Assembly: GCF_003390335.1 (NCBI RefSeq)
Contig: NZ_QUOU01000001.1
Span: 1,364,001-1,428,000 of the forward strand
DNA from: Thalassotalea euphylliae
GTDB taxonomy: Bacteria; Pseudomonadota; Gammaproteobacteria; Enterobacterales; Alteromonadaceae
Reading direction: 5' to 3'
DNA length: 64,000 nt
Below are positions 35,726 through 45,107 of the stretch, in pieces; position 1 is the stretch's first letter; every line of letters starts with the position of its first letter. Position numbers and translations under genes: made by a program. The notes below the pieces were generated by a model. That model was not told where the DNA came from. It did no database searches and saw only the letters and a program-made list of their open reading frames with translations.

Positions 35726-35971
35726 CAAGAGACTATGGCATTGAATGTCCGTTGTTGGCACTTAGCGGAAGTTCGAAGAAAAGTAGATGAAAGTCTGCTC
35801 CTTGTTTGAAGTAAAACCGCCGATCGAGCGAGTAAATTATCGCTATTTGCCCATATCAGACGAACTTTTTTGAACCTCCCATCTCTGCATATTATACCAC
35901 TCCGACATTTCTCAATACTATTGCACCCATGCAAAGGGGGCTGAGTCAGCATAAGCACAAACCAATAGCGG

Positions 35972-36841
35972 CTAATCCACGTCTAAATCTCCTTTGCTTA
36001 TCGAATTAATACGCTTAGTAATTTCAGAAAGCCTTGCCCAGCTTTGCAGGGTAACTGGAAGCACTATTGCTGCTTCAACAAACTCCCATGAATAGCTTAC
36101 GATGGAGAAAATAGTGCCAGCGGTGATGGCCATCTGGCTTGTTGCATACCATAAGTTGCTTACCACCATAGCCAGTAGCACAATAAATACGCCGCCGTAG
36201 AGTACGGCTTCGCGATCGGAAAGATTAATTTCCAGCTTTTTTAAGCGAGTAAAATGGTTGCGCAGATTCACTGACGAGCCCTCGGCCAAAATGGCGACTT
36301 GCCGCTCTGCCTGTTGATTGTAAGCGCCGTTAGCTTGATAAAAATCGCGATGAAAAGCGCTATAAATTAGCATCATTAACAGGGCGGCGATAAAGGCGGT
36401 GGCAGATAACATAGGGTTAAGGAAGTAGAGCACAGCAAGCGAGACAATAAATTGCACACCAGCATTGAGTATTTCCGGTAGCTTATGTTCGAGAAAGTCG
36501 ACTAATTCGCGCCCCATCTCTAATCTGGCATTTAAGGTTGAGACCGGTAAGTGGCAGTTGAGCTTGGCGAGGTCGGCCATTACCCCTACTCGGATCTTGC
36601 CATAGGCGCGGGTATCATAAAATCGTCTGATCACGCTGACCACTACCAAAAACACCAAAATAGTCACTAAGATCATTAGTTCTTGGCTTTTTCCCGCCAA
36701 CAAGCCATCAATGGTAAAGCCAATAAATAAGGGAATAAGCGCGGTAAGCGCAATTTCAATCACGCATAGCAAGATATTAAGGCTAATCGCAGGTTTATGG
36801 GCGTTGAAAATCTTGCCAACAGAAATCATAGTGCTAGACAT
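35972..36841 (-). CDS. ABC transporter six-TM domain protein without ATPase
   Basis: 289 residues, about six membrane segments (for example ISLNILLCVIEIALTALIP and VQFIVSLAVLYFLNPMLSAT), matching the stand-alone ABC_membrane_3 (PF13748) type. No Walker motifs, so it cannot drive transport alone and no ATPase gene is adjacent. It follows an RND permease by seven bases and is therefore the third gene of that operon. Role unclear; possibly an accessory membrane subunit. Confidence 0.8.
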   Translation of the reverse strand: MSSTMISVGKIFNAHKPAISLNILLCVIEIALTALIPLFIGFTIDGLLAGKSQELMILVTILVFLVVVSVIRRFYDTRAYGKIRVGVMADLAKLNCHLPVSTLNARLEMGRELVDFLEHKLPEILNAGVQFIVSLAVLYFLNPMLSATAFIAALLMMLIYSAFHRDFYQANGAYNQQAERQVAILAEGSSVNLRNHFTRLKKLEINLSDREAVLYGGVFIVLLAMVVSNLWYATSQMAITAGTIFSIVSYSWEFVEAAIVLPVTLQSWARLSEITKRINSISKGDLDVD

Positions 36842-36848
36842 CAGGTAA

Positions 36849-39800
36849 TTAACTCGCTGTTACTTCGTGGTTGTTTTGTCGGGTAGAAGGGCTGCTTGTT
36901 GTAATTGCCGCTTTTTCCGAATCTGGTTGCTTATTTTTGCTAAAGCTTAACAACACAGGAATTAATATCAGGGTGATAGGTGTCGCAAACAGCTCACCAA
37001 ACACTAGAGATACGGCGGCAGGTTTAAGGTATTGCGCCTGCTCTGAGGTTTCACTTAACAATGGCAGCAGGCCACATACCGTTGTTACTGTAGTGAGAAA
37101 AATTGCGCGTATGCGGCTTTTACCTGCGGTGATTAAGGCCGCTTTCATTGCCATTCCTGAGCGATGTAGCTGGTTAAAGCGGGTGATCAGTACCAGCGAG
37201 TCGTTAATCACCACGCCCGTCATCGCCATCATGCCAAACATCGACAGCAGGCTAACCGATAACCCCATCAAGCCATGACCATAAATCGCCCCAGCAAAGC
37301 CAAACGGAATCACCGACATAATGATGAAGGGTTGCCAGTAAGACTTTAATGGAATCGCCAAAAGCACATAAATCAGCAATAAGGTAAGTAACATGGCTTT
37401 TTTAAAGCCTGTCTGCACTTCAAGGATTTCCTCAAACTCACCGGCGGCGCTGATGCTGACGCCAGCATATTGTGCTTCAAGCGTGGCAACTGTTGAGCTT
37501 TGTAATTGTTGCCATATTTGCTGGGGCGAGGCGATACTTTTGTCTTGACGCCAATACACAGAAACTACCTGATTGCGATTTTTGCGATGTAACACCTCAG
37601 GCTCGCGGCTAACACTAAACTCAGCGATATCACTGAGCGTGACATATTGCTGGTCATCCACCAGTACCTGCGTATTTTTTAACTGCTGAAGGGTTTGTCG
37701 CGACTGCGCTGGTAATCGCAATAGCACCATGGCTTCTTCACCGCCATCGAGTAAGCGATGCAGCTCAATATGGCCGTAAGCACCGCCAACGAGCTGAGCC
37801 AGTTGACGTTGGTTTAAGCCCAAGTTAATGCCTCGCTGGTTTAAAGTGACTTGCAATTGTTGCTGACCAAGCTGGGCATCATCTGTAATGTCGTTTACGC
37901 CCGGTAACTTGGCGAGCGACTGTTTTAGTTTGCTGGCGACATGGCGCGCCAAGTCTCGCGATGGTGCGCTAACGGTAAGGTAAGTGCCACCCGCGGGTGC
38001 TTCGGCAAAGGTGAATTTCTGGGCATAACTGCCTTCTAACACCCCCAAGTGTTGTTGCCAGCTGCTGATTAATTCATCGCTTGGCACATTGGCCAGTGCC
38101 TCATTCGACAGCGCTATCGTCGCCTCCAGCTGCTCATTGCCGTCCATCGCCACCAAGTACTGCTCAATAACGGGATTATTCGTGCGATATTGTTGTTTTA
38201 GCGCTTTGTTGGTCGCAGTAATTGCCTGTTCAATTTTTTGCATATGTGCTTGGGTGAGCGCCTTGGCGGCGTCTTGATCCATTTCCACCACTAACGTGGC
38301 ATACCGCCCCGGAATTTCTGGGAAAAACACGGTTCGAATCGTCCCTTTGAACATAGCGCCATAGGCACCGAGCACCAGTAATATAAATACGGCTAAACAG
38401 GTGCGTTTATACGCTAAGGCCAAAGTTAAGCTGGGCTGGTAACAATGCTCGGCAAACCAAGTTAAGCCAGCCGTACATTTTCCTCTGACAGCTTGGAGCA
38501 GCTGGTTAAGTTGGTTCAAATATTTATGGTTGAAGGTGCTGTTGTTATTCGCCAATACCAAATGGGTTGGCAGAATAAATTTGCTTTCAATTAAGGAAAA
38601 AATTAATGCAAAAATCACCACGGCAGAGAATCCAGCAAGCACTTGCGCCAATTCATTTTCGATCCACAGCATGGGGGAAAACGCGGCGATGGTGGTGAGT
38701 ACGCCGAAACTGGTCGCGACAGAAACCGCTTTCACGCCTTGATAGGCAGCTTGCTTGGGGTCAGCGATTTGGCTGCGTGCTTGATGAATCGACTCGCCAA
38801 CGACAACGGCATCGTCAACCAAAATCCCAAGCACTAAGATCATGCCGAACAAGGTAATGTCATTAATGCTGTAATCAAACGCTGGCAGTCCCATCAAATA
38901 AACTGCGCCAGCAAGGGCGATGGGAATGCCCATCGCCACCCAAAGTGCCAACCTAAGTTCGAGAAATATGGCGAGCAGTACAATTACAATCAGCAAGCCC
39001 TGCCAGGCATTACTGCCCAGTAAATCAAGCTGTTCGTTTATGTAAGGCGCCATATCCGCCATTACTGCGGTGTGAACACCCATCGGTAATTGCCCTTGCA
39101 GATCCGCTAACACGCTTTGCGTTGCCGTGCTAACCGTTAGCAAATTGTCTTTTTGACTAGTGGAAATCATTAAAGCGATGGCGGCTTTGCCGGTATAGCG
39201 CACTAAGCTGTCAGTTTTTTCGTAGTCACGTTTAATCTCGGCAATATCAGCGAGCCTGACGATACCCGTGTCACTGGGCAACAGTGGAATTTGTGCCAAT
39301 GCCGGCAGGGTATCGCTGTAGTTATCGGCTTTTAGCGTGATGCTGCCAGCTTGGGTATCAAGCTCGCCACTGCGGTAATTGAGCGACCATTGATGAATAA
39401 TATTGGCCACATCTTGGTAGCTAAGCCCATATTGCTTGAGAGCATCGGCATCCGGTTCGATAACCAACTGCTTGCGGCGCTTACCCAAATTCGTGACTTG
39501 CGAAATCGCAGGGTGCTTTTTTAAGTGATTGGCCACTAAGGTCGCCACTTGTTGGCGAGTAGCGTCGTTCTCGCCGCCATAAATCATCACAAATGAGGCT
39601 AAGTTGCCAAATTCATCCGTGTATATTTTGGGCTGCTCCGCGCGATCAGGAAAACCCACAATCGCGTTAACTTGATTGCGCACCTGTTCCAACAATTGGC
39701 TCAATTCAACCCCTGTATTTTTCTTAACGCGAACAGAAGCAAAGCCAGCATAAGAAGCACTGGTCACCGATTTAATACCGGCGATACCGCTGATCGCGTC

Positions 39801-40007
39801 TTCGATGCGCTGGGTAATACTTTCATCCACTTGTTGGGCTGTGCCGCCGGGGTAACTGACCTCGATAACCAGCTGTGACGGTGGCGGTTGGGGGGAGCTT
39901 TCGACCCGCAACCCAGCGAAAGATAAATAGCCCGCAATTAAGATAAACACCATCAGCAAGTTTGCGGCTACTGGATTATCAAGAAACCATTTGGTGATGG
40001 CATTCAT
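36849..40007 (-). CDS. RND efflux permease (second system)
   Basis: 1052 residues. Starts ITKWFLDNPVAANLLMVFIL, has PGGTAQQVDESITQRIEDAI in the porter domain and the TM4 acidic pair in ILVDDAVVVGESIHQ. Belongs to a distinct RND branch from the HAE-1 pump at 21940. Its start codon overlaps the adaptor stop by one base, so translation is coupled. Substrate unknown. Confidence 0.93.
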   Translation of the reverse strand: MNAITKWFLDNPVAANLLMVFILIAGYLSFAGLRVESSPQPPPSQLVIEVSYPGGTAQQVDESITQRIEDAISGIAGIKSVTSASYAGFASVRVKKNTGVELSQLLEQVRNQVNAIVGFPDRAEQPKIYTDEFGNLASFVMIYGGENDATRQQVATLVANHLKKHPAISQVTNLGKRRKQLVIEPDADALKQYGLSYQDVANIIHQWSLNYRSGELDTQAGSITLKADNYSDTLPALAQIPLLPSDTGIVRLADIAEIKRDYEKTDSLVRYTGKAAIALMISTSQKDNLLTVSTATQSVLADLQGQLPMGVHTAVMADMAPYINEQLDLLGSNAWQGLLIVIVLLAIFLELRLALWVAMGIPIALAGAVYLMGLPAFDYSINDITLFGMILVLGILVDDAVVVGESIHQARSQIADPKQAAYQGVKAVSVATSFGVLTTIAAFSPMLWIENELAQVLAGFSAVVIFALIFSLIESKFILPTHLVLANNNSTFNHKYLNQLNQLLQAVRGKCTAGLTWFAEHCYQPSLTLALAYKRTCLAVFILLVLGAYGAMFKGTIRTVFFPEIPGRYATLVVEMDQDAAKALTQAHMQKIEQAITATNKALKQQYRTNNPVIEQYLVAMDGNEQLEATIALSNEALANVPSDELISSWQQHLGVLEGSYAQKFTFAEAPAGGTYLTVSAPSRDLARHVASKLKQSLAKLPGVNDITDDAQLGQQQLQVTLNQRGINLGLNQRQLAQLVGGAYGHIELHRLLDGGEEAMVLLRLPAQSRQTLQQLKNTQVLVDDQQYVTLSDIAEFSVSREPEVLHRKNRNQVVSVYWRQDKSIASPQQIWQQLQSSTVATLEAQYAGVSISAAGEFEEILEVQTGFKKAMLLTLLLIYVLLAIPLKSYWQPFIIMSVIPFGFAGAIYGHGLMGLSVSLLSMFGMMAMTGVVINDSLVLITRFNQLHRSGMAMKAALITAGKSRIRAIFLTTVTTVCGLLPLLSETSEQAQYLKPAAVSLVFGELFATPITLILIPVLLSFSKNKQPDSEKAAITTSSPSTRQNNHEVTAS

Positions 40008-41230
40008 TACAGGGCTCCTTTGACTTTTGCGGCGGCAAGTGCATCAACATTTTGTACTGCTGTGACAACATTTTGTGCTTCTGTGACATCGAGTGGCTCG
40101 ACTGTTTGGCCGGAGAGCATAGTACTGAGCGGATAGCGCACAAGTTGGCGCTGCTGCAATGTCTGCTTGTGAAAGGTAAACAGGATTTGCCCTGCTGCTT
40201 CGTTGAGTAGGTGGATGTCTTCCAGCACCAGTTTGTTATTTTGAACCGTCCACACCTGCTGATCTCTGGTTAACACGCTAGCGGGCGCAATAATGGTATT
40301 GGCATGCTGGGCAGTTGTGAAACTGACGCTAACTTGCTGCGCTGGAGAGAGGGCAAGCTGGTTTCGATTTTCTGGATAAGGATTAGCGATAGTCAGCCGT
40401 AAACTTTGCTGGCGAGTTTGCGGGGTCAGGCTAGGCGATAGAAAACGTATTTCGGCTTGCCAAGTGTTGCCTTGATGATTAGTTACGTTGGCTTGGAGCG
40501 GGTCACTCGTTGTTGCCCGGTTGATAATTTGCTGCCACTGATCAGCGGCAAGCGCTACATCAACATCTATCGCTTGTGACGAAGCGAGCTGATAAAGCTG
40601 ATCGCCTTGTGTAATTTCCTTTGCAGGCGCAATGTGCTTGGCTAAAACGATAGCGTCAAACGGGGCTTTAATTTTTGTGTCGTTAACGCGTTTGAGTGCC
40701 GACTGGTAACTGGCTTTTGCGGCAGCCAGTTCAGCTTTTGCGGCACTTACATGGGGTTTAAACAAGCGAAAGTCGTTGCCAACTTGGTTAACTTCTAACT
40801 GTTTAGCAACACTTTGCTCGTTGAGGTAACGAGCAAGGTTTAGCTTTGCCTGGCTAACACGCGCTTGGGCGTCAGCTAGTGCGCTGACGTAATCAATATC
40901 TTGGATAGTCGCGATAATTTGCCCTTTACTGACAAAGCTGCCCGGCTGTATCTGCTCAAAGTGCTGTTCTAATCGGCCATTCACAGTAGCCACTATAGTC
41001 AGCGGCCAGCGAGGTTTGACGATGCCAGTGACCTTAATTTCTGATACGCGATGTTCAGGGCTAACGGCGAGCACAGACACTTGCGGCAGTGCTTCTGGGC
41101 TCTCGGCTGCCGCCAGCTCGGAGCCGCTCTCATCGAGCAGCCAAAGCAACAGAACAATACCAAGAACAGCAATTAATGATTTAACCACGAGTGATTTAGG
41201 AAAACCTAGCTTGCTTGCTGATGAATTCAT
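40007..41230 (-). CDS. RND periplasmic adaptor (second system)
   Basis: 407 residues with one N-terminal membrane anchor (SLIAVLGIVLLLWLLDESGS), then barrel-sandwich (ATVNGRLEQHFEQIQPGSFV; IKAPFDAIVLAKHIAPAKEI) and hairpin segments. First gene of adaptor-permease-ABC_membrane_3, divergent from a TetR gene. Confidence 0.9.
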   Translation of the reverse strand: MNSSASKLGFPKSLVVKSLIAVLGIVLLLWLLDESGSELAAAESPEALPQVSVLAVSPEHRVSEIKVTGIVKPRWPLTIVATVNGRLEQHFEQIQPGSFVSKGQIIATIQDIDYVSALADAQARVSQAKLNLARYLNEQSVAKQLEVNQVGNDFRLFKPHVSAAKAELAAAKASYQSALKRVNDTKIKAPFDAIVLAKHIAPAKEITQGDQLYQLASSQAIDVDVALAADQWQQIINRATTSDPLQANVTNHQGNTWQAEIRFLSPSLTPQTRQQSLRLTIANPYPENRNQLALSPAQQVSVSFTTAQHANTIIAPASVLTRDQQVWTVQNNKLVLEDIHLLNEAAGQILFTFHKQTLQQRQLVRYPLSTMLSGQTVEPLDVTEAQNVVTAVQNVDALAAAKVKGAL

Positions 41231-41325
41231 TTTTCTTTCTATCTCATACTATCCCACAAGAATTTTGTGAGACGACTGTGTATCATATTTTCATGATAGT
41301 GATGTTTATTTTTTGAGTCAATACT

Positions 41326-41347
41326 TATGAGTCATGTTTGTCTCATA
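41326..41347. promoter_or_regulatory. Candidate TetR operator
   Basis: TATGAG-N10-CTCATA dyad midway between the divergent adaptor and TetR genes; another GTCTCAT follows at 41351. Fits a repressor controlling both directions. Confidence 0.5.
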
Positions 41348-41407
41348 TTTGTCTCATGTTAACTTTTTAGGTAGACTGATAATGAGTGTGGTTGCAGCAA
41401 GGTAAGA

Positions 41408-41971
41408 ATGATGGTGGATGCCAGAATCGTGAAGTCGCAACAGGCCTTAGTGCTTGCGGGTTTAAAACTAATCAATAAAAACAAAGAAATATCATTATCT
41501 GATGTCGCCAAAGAGGCGGGCGTGGGGCGAGCGACACTGTATCGCTTGTACAGCAGCAAAGAAGCGCTAATTGAGGCCATAGCGCTGCACTGTTTAAACG
41601 CCTTTGAGGTGGCAACCAAACCTATTGAGCAACTGGCGACATCGACTATGCATGCGTTCGAGCTACTGTTTGAGCTGACCATGCCATTAACGGACGAATC
41701 ACAGTTTTTAATGTCGCTGGATTACTTTGCCGACGATATTCCGCAAGTGAATGACATTATTGCCAAGCAAGATGAAGAACTGTGGGATTTAATTGAGGAA
41801 GCGAAACAGGCCGGACAGCTGGAAAAATCACTGCCGACAAGCTGGGTGCTCAACTTAATTGAAGGTTTGTATTATGCAGGTTGGGTGCAGCAGCAAGAAT
41901 ATCAAGCCAGTGCTAAGCAAGCAGCGGCACTGGCTTTTCAGAGTTTTAGCCGAGCGGTAACGCCTTTGTAA
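41408..41971 (+). CDS. TetR-family repressor of the adjacent RND operon
   Basis: 187 residues. Helix-turn-helix EISLSDVAKEAGVGRATLYRLYSSKEALIE, then a helical ligand domain. Divergent from the adaptor-permease operon, so it most likely represses it. Confidence 0.9.
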   Translation: MMVDARIVKSQQALVLAGLKLINKNKEISLSDVAKEAGVGRATLYRLYSSKEALIEAIALHCLNAFEVATKPIEQLATSTMHAFELLFELTMPLTDESQFLMSLDYFADDIPQVNDIIAKQDEELWDLIEEAKQAGQLEKSLPTSWVLNLIEGLYYAGWVQQQEYQASAKQAAALAFQSFSRAVTPL

Positions 41972-41995
41972 TAGTTAATGCTATGGGTAACCTTT

Positions 41996-42040
41996 GAGAA
42001 ATGCTCAATGATATTGTAAGCGAGTACCTAAGTGACAAGC
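41996..42040. repeat. 45-bp direct repeat flanking the IS cluster (left copy)
   Basis: Matches 45076-45120 in about 38 of 45 positions; both copies contain TACCTAAGTGACAAG. The right copy covers the end of the immunity gene, so this is probably the tail of another, lost immunity gene. Confidence 0.7.
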
Positions 42041-42105
42041 TCCCTCTAATATACTGGGTAAAAACACTAAGTTTTTAATTACGTTTACGTCGTAACTGTT
42101 CTGGT

Positions 42106-43414
42106 GACTCTGTAACTAAATCTGTGTAACTGCCTATTATTAATACCCATATAGGGTTTAGGATAGGTAGTTATGAACAAGAAAGAACTTGAAGTCTTTG
42201 CCAAGCAAGCGGCTAAATCCATCAAAACGGAAGCAGATTTAACGAACTTTCGTAAAATGCTTACCAAGGTAACGGTTGAAGCTGCGCTTAATGCGGAGCT
42301 GGATGAACACCTTGGTTATGTTCGTCATGAGCAATCCATCAACGATAATTCACGCAATGGCTATTCGCCCAAAACTATACGAACAGAAGATGGCGAGATT
42401 GATTTAGATACACCTCGTGATAGAGATTCTAGTTTTGAGCCTCAACTGGTTAAAAAGAATCAAACCCGCTTTACGTCAATGGATGACAAGATTTTATATC
42501 TGTATTCCAAAGGCATGACGACTCGTGAAATCGTGTCCACATTCAAGGAAATGTACGATGCAGATGTTTCACCAACACTGATTTCTCGTGTGACTGATGC
42601 GGTTATCGCTCAAGTCGTCGAGTGGCAAGCCAGGCCGCTTGATGCTGTTTACCCAATCGTCTATCTCGACTGCTTGGTTGTAAAAATACGCCAAGATAAG
42701 CAAGTCATCAACAAAGCCATTTACTTAGCCTTAGGCGTGAATATCGAAGGCCATAAAGAACTTCTAGGTATGTGGATATCAGAAAACGAAGGCGCGAAGT
42801 TCTGGCTTAACGTATTAACGGAGCTTCAAAACCGTGGCGTCAAAGATATCCTTATCGCCTGTGTCGATGGCCTTAAAGGTTTCCCTGATGCAATTAATAC
42901 CGTTTATCCTGACACACAAATTCAGCTTTGTATTGTTCATATGGTGCGTAATTCATTGAAGTTTGTGCCGTGGAAAGACTACAAAGCCATCACGGCTGAT
43001 TTAAAGCGCATATACCAATCGGTAACTGAAGATGAAGCCTTAATGGCCTTAGAGCAGTTTGAGCAACGCTGGGACAGTAAATATCCCAATATCTCTCGCT
43101 CATGGCGAAATAACTGGCAAAACGTTAGTACCATCTTCAATTACCCTGAAGATATCAGAAAAGCTATTTACACCACCAACGCTATTGAATCGCTGAACTC
43201 AGTTATACGTAAAGCCATTAAGAAACGTAAGCTGTTCCCACATGACGATTCGGCGAAAAAGGTGGTTTACTTAGCTATTGAGCAGGCATCTAAAAAATGG
43301 ACGATGCCGATAAGAAATTGGAAATCGGCCTTAAATCGATTTATGATCGAATTCGAAGACCGATTAAAAGATGTTATTTAAAACTGGCAGTTACACAAAA
43401 TGTGTTACAGGGTC
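42106..43414 (+). mobile_element. Intact IS256-family insertion sequence
   Basis: Ends are imperfect inverted repeats: GACTCTGTAACTAAATCTGT on the left against GACCCTGTAACACATTTTGT read from the right, both running on to GTAACTGCC. It is flanked by a perfect 8-bp target duplication GTTCTGGT (42098-42105 and 43415-43422) and carries one full transposase gene. The duplication spans the outer edge of an IS3-family element, so this insertion is the younger one. Confidence 0.92.
42173..43381 (+). CDS. IS256-family transposase
   Basis: 402 residues, full length for the Mutator-like group. Seen: EAALNAELDEHLGYVRHE, NSRNGYSPKTI, the catalytic-domain segments YPIVYLDCLVVKIR and ACVDGLKGFPDAINTVYP, and the closing IYTTNAIESLNSVIRK. 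No disruption, so probably active. Confidence 0.95.
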   Translation: MNKKELEVFAKQAAKSIKTEADLTNFRKMLTKVTVEAALNAELDEHLGYVRHEQSINDNSRNGYSPKTIRTEDGEIDLDTPRDRDSSFEPQLVKKNQTRFTSMDDKILYLYSKGMTTREIVSTFKEMYDADVSPTLISRVTDAVIAQVVEWQARPLDAVYPIVYLDCLVVKIRQDKQVINKAIYLALGVNIEGHKELLGMWISENEGAKFWLNVLTELQNRGVKDILIACVDGLKGFPDAINTVYPDTQIQLCIVHMVRNSLKFVPWKDYKAITADLKRIYQSVTEDEALMALEQFEQRWDSKYPNISRSWRNNWQNVSTIFNYPEDIRKAIYTTNAIESLNSVIRKAIKKRKLFPHDDSAKKVVYLAIEQASKKWTMPIRNWKSALNRFMIEFEDRLKDVI

Positions 43415-43421
43415 GTTCTGG

Positions 43422-44243
43422 TCAACTCCAGCCGGACACTTTTCTAAAAGAATTTTCATACTCTACTGGTGACAGATCACTATTAGCTGAATGCAGTCTT
43501 TCTAAGTTGTAATACTTCATATAATCGACAACATCATTTTTCATATGCTCACGCGTAGGTTGAGCCACTTTAAGTAACCAATCATGTTTCAAACTGCCAA
43601 AGAACCTCTCCACTACTGCGTTATCCCAACAGGCTCCCACATCACCCATACTCGCTCGAATACCAAATTGTTCGAGCAGCTGACGGTAACGCTTACTGGT
43701 GTATTGAGAGCCTCGGTCAGAGTGGAATACTAAGCCTTTAGCTGGTTTTCTCAGGTTATAAGCCCTAATCATGGCTTTCATCACTAAGTCAGTCGTCATA
43801 CGTTTATCTATATGCCAACCAACAATGCGTCGAGAATATAAATCCATCACAACAGCAAGATACATCCAACCTTCGCCTGTTTTTAAATAAGTCACATCAC
43901 CAGCCCAAATCTGATTTGGCCCCAACGGATTAAAGTTCTGATTAAGCAAATTATCTGCAACTGCATCAGCATGCTTACGCTTCGTTGTTACCTTGTAGGC
44001 AACTCGCTGCTTTACTTTCAGGTTTAACGCTTCCATGAGCTTTCGAGTTCTGTGCTTACCAATTTCAAAGCCTTCTTTGCGTAAGTTTTTATGTAGCTCG
44101 CGATAGCCCAAGCTTTCACGACTGCGTTTAAACAGCGCTTTAGCTCGCCGATATAAATGAAGCTCTTCTGCCGTAATTAACTTGGCTGGCCGTTTGAGCC
44201 ATGCATAGTAAGCAGAGCGACTGACTTGCATCACAGCACACAT
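43422..44243 (-). CDS. IS3-family transposase OrfB (DDE integrase core)
   Basis: 273 residues: HTH_21-like start (SRESLGYRELHKNLRKEG), then the rve core with DDE residues in WAGDVTYL, FHSDRGSQYTS and VERFFGSLKHD. Normally made as an OrfAB fusion by -1 frameshifting from orfA. Its stop codon lies within the terminal repeat. Confidence 0.95.
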   Translation of the reverse strand: MCAVMQVSRSAYYAWLKRPAKLITAEELHLYRRAKALFKRSRESLGYRELHKNLRKEGFEIGKHRTRKLMEALNLKVKQRVAYKVTTKRKHADAVADNLLNQNFNPLGPNQIWAGDVTYLKTGEGWMYLAVVMDLYSRRIVGWHIDKRMTTDLVMKAMIRAYNLRKPAKGLVFHSDRGSQYTSKRYRQLLEQFGIRASMGDVGACWDNAVVERFFGSLKHDWLLKVAQPTREHMKNDVVDYMKYYNLERLHSANSDLSPVEYENSFRKVSGWS

Positions 44244-44290
44244 CTTGCGGACGTCATGAGCCTGACTATTGGCTTTGACGAACTCGTACT

Positions 44291-44578
44291 TTACTTCATT
44301 TCTTTCGCAAAGAAGGCGCTTGCCTTTTTTAAGATCTCTTTCTCCATTTTGAGTTCTTTATTTTCTTTTCTGAGCCGTTTTAGCTCTGCTCGTTCATCTT
44401 CACTTAACGCATTACCAGCTTGTTGTTGTTCAAGTTTCGCTTTCCAGTTATAAATGAGTTTAGTGGTGATCCCCAAAGAAGCTGCGGCTTGTGAGACCGT
44501 ATAGCCTTGCTCAGTCACTAAGGCTACAGCTTCTTGTTTAAATTCGGTTGTATAGGTTTTGTTTTTTCGTTTTGTCAT
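44291..44578 (-). CDS. IS3-family transposase OrfA
   Basis: 95 residues: helix-turn-helix (EFKQEAVALVTEQGYTVSQA, SLGITTKLIYNWK) and a leucine-zipper tail. An A6G slippery run (44330-44324) lies near the end, and the -1 frame stays open into orfB, so a programmed frameshift would give the active OrfAB transposase. Confidence 0.93.
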   Translation of the reverse strand: MTKRKNKTYTTEFKQEAVALVTEQGYTVSQAAASLGITTKLIYNWKAKLEQQQAGNALSEDERAELKRLRKENKELKMEKEILKKASAFFAKEMK

Positions 44579-44636
44579 TTAACACCTCAATATTGGAATA
44601 TTGTCCTTTATTAAAGTGTCCGGCTCAATTAAACCA

Positions 44637-44897
44637 GTTCAATACCACCAATGCCGTTGAGGCGGTTCATCGCCAGTTTAGAAAACTGACTAAAACCAAG
44701 GGGGGCTTTGCCAATGAAAACAGCTTGCTCAAGCTGCTATACGCAGATATTTTAAAAGTCTCAGAACGCTGGACGCACCCGGTTCAAAACTGGAATTTGA
44801 CACTGTCGCAATTAGCGATTCATTTTGAAGGCCGACTGGATGAGCACATCGACCTGTAAAATTAAAATTTAGCTGACACAGAATTTTGAACAGCCTC
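44637..44897 (+). pseudogene. IS256-family transposase C-terminal remnant
   Basis: From about 44641 the frame gives NTTNAVEAVHRQFRKLTKT through NWNLTLSQLAIHFEGRLDEH to the stop at 44857-44859, the last ~75 residues of a different IS256 transposase. The right inverted repeat (CTGACACAGAATTTTGAACAG, ending near 44897) survives. The rest is gone; the sequence left of the IS3 element is not transposase. Confidence 0.8.
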
Positions 44898-45107
44898 TGT
44901 GAACAATGTGGTAAGTATCAGTAAACACACTTCGATGGTGAGATAAGCGCTGCCTTTGCCCGCCACAAAAGCGTAAAAGTTAGGCGGTACAACTTCCATA
45001 AACAAGCTAAGATAAGCGATATAGGTTAATGCACTGTAATGAACGTCAATCAATCCTTCTACTGAATTGAATACAAAGAAATGCCCACTGATCTTGTAAG
45101 CAATTAC
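44898..45107 (-). pseudogene. Orphan toxin/effector fragment truncated by an IS
   Basis: Reads in the same frame as, and directly after the stop of, the immunity gene: AYKISGHFFVFNSVEGLIDV, YIAYLSLFMEVVPPNFYAFV and GSAYLTIEVCLLILTTLFT, then runs into the IS256 end. It has two hydrophobic stretches and resembles the membrane-associated middle part of large T6SS/Rhs-type effectors (recollection, low certainty). No start codon of its own beyond a TTG at 45053. Confidence 0.45.

Larger units (their letters stand above)
43419..44636 (-). mobile_element. IS3-family insertion sequence
   Basis: Both ends run TGGT followed by AGCCGGACACTTT after a 7-base variable stretch. Direct repeats GTTC lie outside each end (43415-43418 and 44637-44640), a 4-bp duplication normal for IS3. 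Two overlapping frames with a frameshift signal lie inside. The outermost four bases of its left end were copied into the IS256 target duplication. Confidence 0.9.

Noticed and set aside
35704..35958. Open frame on the minus strand after the GST gene
   Set aside because: Low-complexity, Ser/Arg/Leu-rich, no ribosome site, and it runs through a common-looking intergenic sequence with a GTCCGTTGTTGGCACTTAGCGG-type stretch; treated as non-coding.
44862..45053. 63-residue frame starting at a TTG
   Set aside because: It is only part of a longer fragment in frame with the immunity gene and it ends inside an insertion-sequence terminus; reported instead as a truncated fragment.
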